A DNA stretch of 58,888 bases from contig JAPHTO010000076.1 in NCBI GenBank assembly GCA_026196955.1, positions 1 through 58,888 on the forward strand. The letters run 5' to 3'. Below the pieces are notes generated by a model. The model saw nothing but the letters and a program-made list of their open reading frames with translations. It did no database searches and was not told where the DNA came from. The position numbers were made by a program, and so were the translations under genes. Origin of the DNA: Colwellia sp. (GTDB lineage Bacteria; Pseudomonadota; Gammaproteobacteria; Enterobacterales; Alteromonadaceae). The first letter of the stretch is position 1. Every line of letters begins with the position of its first letter. Below, piece after piece: positions 56,532 to 58,888 of this stretch.

Positions 56532-56578
56532 TTTTTTACCTCATAATCATTAACCGTGTGCGATAACTGAGTCCAACA

Positions 56579-56658
56579 AAACATTTGGATGTTTGGACGT
56601 CTATAACTCTAAACGCTTTAAATATTTAGGTCAAGATTTTTTAGACATCTAAACTTCT
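56579..56658. promoter_or_regulatory. MetJ operator: two met-box clusters in one 8-bp register
   Basis: Met boxes are 8-bp repeats of AGACGTCT. The best matches are GGACGTCT (56595-56602, 7 of 8) and AGACATCT (56643-56650, 7 of 8), 48 bases apart, exactly six box lengths. Flanking in-phase units are GGATGTTT, ATAACTCT, AAACGCTT and AAACTTCT with 5 to 6 matches. The array lies between metB and metJ and should repress both. Confidence 0.85.
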
Positions 56659-56756
56659 ACTTGACTGAATTTCAGCATCCAGTAAAATCTATCTTATAAC
56701 AATATAAAATAGTACATCACCCTTGTGCGTGACAATGATTAAACAGAGGAATTTAC

Positions 56757-57086
56757 ATGGCTCAGTGGAATGACGAATATATTAATCCCTATGCCGAACA
56801 CGGTAAGAAAAGTGAACAAGTTAAAAAGATCACCGTATCAATCCCCTTACGTGTGCTAAAAGTATTAACTGATGAGCGCACCCGACGCCAAGTAAATAAC
56901 TTACGTCATGCCACTAACAGTGAATTATTATGCGAAGCTTTTTTACACGCTTTCACTGGTCAGCCTTTACCTGATGATGAAGATTTAGCGAAAGATAACG
57001 ATGAAAAACTGCCTGCCAGTGTTCGTCGTATTTTAGAAGAAAAAGGTATTACTGACTTTAGCGCATATGAAGTAGATGAAGAGTAG
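56757..57086 (+). CDS. metJ: Methionine repressor MetJ
   Basis: A 109-residue ribbon-helix-helix repressor that uses S-adenosylmethionine as corepressor. The DNA-contacting strand is [20 protein letters not shown], followed by [36 protein letters not shown] lies 7 bases before the ATG. It diverges from metB across a met-box array and is therefore likely autoregulated. Confidence 0.97.
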   Translation: MAQWNDEYINPYAEHGKKSEQVKKITVSIPLRVLKVLTDERTRRQVNNLRHATNSELLCEAFLHAFTGQPLPDDEDLAKDNDEKLPASVRRILEEKGITDFSAYEVDEE

Positions 57087-57101
57087 CATCACCCTATAAC
57101 T

Positions 57102-57141
57102 AAAAAAGCCGCTAACATTTTATGATGTTAGCGGCTTTTTT
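57102..57141. terminator. Bidirectional terminator between metJ and hemE
   Basis: AAAAAAGCCGCTAACAT pairs with ATGTTAGCGGCTTTTTT across a 6-base loop, giving U runs on both strands. It ends metJ on the plus strand and hemE on the minus strand. Confidence 0.92.
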
Positions 57142-57173
57142 ATGCGTTTTACCAGTAAAATATCAAGAAACGT

Positions 57174-58241
57174 TTACTTGTGATATGGCTTACTTAGGCG
57201 ATGCACTGATTCAATGAAGTGCCCAGCATGCTCTGGGTTCACATCAGGGTGAATACCATGACCTAGGTTAAACACATGCCCTGTGCCACCTTCACCAAAA
57301 CCTGCTAAGATTTTTGATACTTCTTGTTCGATACGTGGCAATGGCGCGTATAACATTGAAGGGTCCATATTACCTTGTAAGGCTACTTTGTCGCCAACTC
57401 GCGCTTTAGCGTTTTCAATATCAATTGTCCAGTCTAAACCAACCGCATCACACCCTGTCGCAGCAATTGACTCTAACCACATGCCACCATTTTTCGTGAA
57501 TAAAGTCACGGGTACTTGGCGGCCTTCATTGTGGCGTGTTAAGCCATCAACGATTTTGTGCATATATTGTAGGGAGAATTCTTTGTAATCACGTGGTGAC
57601 AATACTCCGCCCCAGGTATCAAATACCATGACAGACTGAGCACCGGCTGCAATTTGTGCATTTAAGTAACTGATAACTGAGTCAGCTAACTTGTCTAGCA
57701 ATAGATGCAGTGTTTGCGGCTCAGCGAACATCATTTTCTTAATTTTGGTAAAACCTTTAGAGCTACCGCCTTCAATCATGTAAGTCGCTAATGTCCAAGG
57801 ACTACCAGAGAAACCAATTAGTGGTACTTCACCTTTTAACTCTTTACGAATAGTGCGTACCGCATTCATGACATAACCCAATTCATCTTCAGGATCAGGT
57901 ACAGCAATTTTGTCAACATCAGCCTTGCAGGTTATCGGACGCTCAAATTTAGGGCCTTCACCTGTTTCAAAGTACAAGCCTAATCCCATGGCATCTGGAA
58001 TAGTTAAAATATCACTAAATAAAATAGCGGCATCTAATGGAAAACGACGTAATGGCTGAATAGTGACTTCACAAGCTAATTCAGCGTTTCTACACACTGA
58101 CATGAAATCGCCAGCATCTTTACGCACTTCTCGATACTCAGGTAAATAACGGCCGGCTTGGCGCATCATCCATACTGGCGTGTAATCTACTGGCTGCTTT
58201 AATAGCGCGCGTAAATAATTATCATTTTTTAATTCAGTCAC
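57174..58241 (-). CDS. hemE: Uroporphyrinogen decarboxylase
   Basis: A 355-residue enzyme that converts uroporphyrinogen III to coproporphyrinogen III. The start is taken as GTG at 58241: AGAGGA lies 7 bases upstream, and the protein then begins (M)[15 protein letters not shown], aligning with the family at the usual ~354 residues. Upstream in-frame ATGs at 58265 and 58319 lack a ribosome site. Key parts are [55 protein letters not shown] and NLGHGIHPD. It converges on metJ and shares a terminator with it. Confidence 0.96.
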   Translation of the reverse strand: MTELKNDNYLRALLKQPVDYTPVWMMRQAGRYLPEYREVRKDAGDFMSVCRNAELACEVTIQPLRRFPLDAAILFSDILTIPDAMGLGLYFETGEGPKFERPITCKADVDKIAVPDPEDELGYVMNAVRTIRKELKGEVPLIGFSGSPWTLATYMIEGGSSKGFTKIKKMMFAEPQTLHLLLDKLADSVISYLNAQIAAGAQSVMVFDTWGGVLSPRDYKEFSLQYMHKIVDGLTRHNEGRQVPVTLFTKNGGMWLESIAATGCDAVGLDWTIDIENAKARVGDKVALQGNMDPSMLYAPLPRIEQEVSKILAGFGEGGTGHVFNLGHGIHPDVNPEHAGHFIESVHRLSKPYHK

Positions 58242-58544
58242 CAATAAATCCTCTAAAATATTCATTTTCGGTTTGCTGGTATGATAAATAATTTTATCTA
58301 CGAGCAATTTATGGCGCATATTCTAGCATTAGCACCCTTGTGAATCTATGCGCCAAATCAATTCCTTTTGTTCTATTCAACAATCAAAGCTCTGCTTTCA
58401 ACCACAACAGCAAAAAAATATTTCAGCTTTGTTACATTTTAGTAAAAATTAGCAACCCTCTGACAATCAGCCACTTAGCTATCTATTCGCATAAACATGC
58501 CTTTATACGAAGAAAATCGTCGAGTTTATGCTCTATTAAAGTTG

Positions 58545-58573
58545 TTGCAGCTGGGAAAATGCTTTGATATAAA
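58545..58573 (+). promoter_or_regulatory. Sigma-70-type promoter for the candidate small RNA
   Basis: TTGCAG (58545-58550) and TATAAA (58568-58573) are separated by the ideal 17 bases. No coding sequence follows before the terminator at 58672. Confidence 0.5.
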
Positions 58574-58579
58574 ATAGCT

Positions 58580-58700
58580 GCGCTAGCAAAGAAGCAATGA
58601 TTAATAATAAAAATACTTCTGAAAATAACTAATAAGAATCTTGATTAACAAGACCATAAAGCGAGCATTTCAAGCCTTTCTCATTGAGAAAGGCTTTTTT
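58580..58700 (+). ncRNA. Candidate small regulatory RNA
   Basis: A transcript of about 120 bases would start near 58580 from the promoter-like pair and end in the T run of a strong hairpin. Its middle is A/U-rich and single-stranded-looking (AATAATAAAAATAC, GAAAATAACTAATAAG), as in Hfq-binding RNAs, and the terminator ends in six U. The only open frame is an 11-codon one from the ATG near 58599. I do not recognise the RNA family. The alternative is a readthrough terminator without an RNA of its own. Confidence 0.4.
58672..58700 (+). terminator. Intrinsic terminator, plus-oriented
   Basis: AAGCCTTTCTC (58672-58682) pairs with GAGAAAGGCTT (58686-58696) over loop ATT and is followed by T residues to 58700. 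The minus strand has no T run at the far side, so it acts mainly on a plus-strand transcript, although no plus-strand protein gene precedes it. Confidence 0.85.
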
Positions 58701-58740
58701 ATTTGCCTAAGAAAATATGAGTGCTTAACGCGAGTTGATG

Positions 58741-58888
58741 TTATTTATTAAATGAAGGATCTGGTACACCTTTAAAACACGTTAAGATATATGGAAAGCC
58801 ATCTGAAATATAGTAGCCATAAACGCCGTTAACACTCATGCCATTGCACTCGTCTAAATCGCCATGTCCTGCAACATATTCATAGTCG
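58741..58888 (-). CDS. YHYH domain protein, C-terminal fragment
   Basis: The last 49 codons of a leftward gene that runs off the window end; the stop is TAA at 58741-58743. The frame reads DYEYVAGHGDLDECNGMSV, then YGYYISDGFPYILTCFKGVPDP and ends SFNK. This matches the end of YHYH-domain proteins (DLDECNG...Y.Y..T..FP....CF.GTP). Such proteins are exported in many marine bacteria, with unknown function. The start and the YHYH motif itself are not visible. Confidence 0.75.
   Translation of the reverse strand, partial: DYEYVAGHGDLDECNGMSVNGVYGYYISDGFPYILTCFKGVPDPSFNK

Larger units (their letters stand above)
58242..58740. other. Gene-free stretch between hemE and the YHYH gene
   Basis: These 499 bases contain no convincing protein gene. 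The left part is the upstream region of hemE; the right part contains a promoter-like pair at 58545-58573, an AT-rich stretch and a terminator at 58672-58700, together outlining a possible small RNA. Confidence 0.55.

Overview
This window is a chromosomal segment from a marine gammaproteobacterium of the order Alteromonadales, most likely family Colwelliaceae (Colwellia/Thalassotalea-like). The assignment rests on the AT-rich sequence, the pilMNOPQ-aroK-aroB-damX-dam order, an argCBFGH cluster with argE divergent and argH fused to an acetyltransferase domain, TonB-dependent receptors, a PEP-CTERM protein and a TorF-family porin. I see no rRNA, tRNA, CRISPR array, insertion sequence or prophage. 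About 52 protein genes are supported; the first (cysG) and the last (a YHYH-domain protein) run off the window ends.

Layout. 1-1.5 kb: end of a siroheme synthase whose methyltransferase half is a short degenerate remnant, followed by a DUF6445 oxygenase-like gene bracketed by a 19-bp direct repeat. 1.8-6.1 kb: a leftward operon of porin, imelysin lipoprotein and di-heme DUF1111 lipoprotein behind two Fur-box-like sites, probably for iron. 6.4-12.9 kb: mixed accessory genes (PEP-CTERM protein, gamma-glutamyltransferase, MmcQ/YjbR protein, Met-rich copper-type TonB receptor, class D beta-lactamase). 13.0-15.3 kb: an overlapping pair of a secreted trypsin-like protease and a membrane FHA protein, followed by a block of dispersed CCTTCGAC-type repeats. 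15.5-20 kb: trpS and rpe leftward, then a TorF porin behind a clear sigma-54 promoter, small proteins and a radical SAM protein. 20-32 kb: dam, damX, aroB, aroK, pilQPONM (leftward) and divergent mrcA. 32-36 kb: a MocR-type regulator divergent from a GNAT/PaiB pair, then an exported double-VOC protein coupled to a small lipoprotein. 36-45 kb: the whole arginine pathway from glutamate except argD. 45-52.7 kb: TonB receptor, glutathione-dependent formaldehyde detoxification (adhC, fghA, a GST), a DUF1624 membrane protein and a hypothetical protein that looks like a decayed HD-GYP domain. 52.8-57 kb: metL-metB divergent from metJ across an array of met boxes. 57-58.9 kb: hemE, a candidate small RNA with its own promoter and terminator, and the end of a YHYH protein.

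Most of the window is conserved housekeeping. I do not see a single large undescribed system. The best leads are modest: the protease-FHA pair, the direct repeat around the DUF6445 gene, the sigma-54-driven TorF porin, the MocR/GNAT/PaiB locus with ATACCA-type half-sites, the candidate small RNA at about 58580-58700, the decayed HD-GYP-like protein and the secreted VOC-lipoprotein pair. All functions are assigned by reading motifs from memory of the families; no database search was run.
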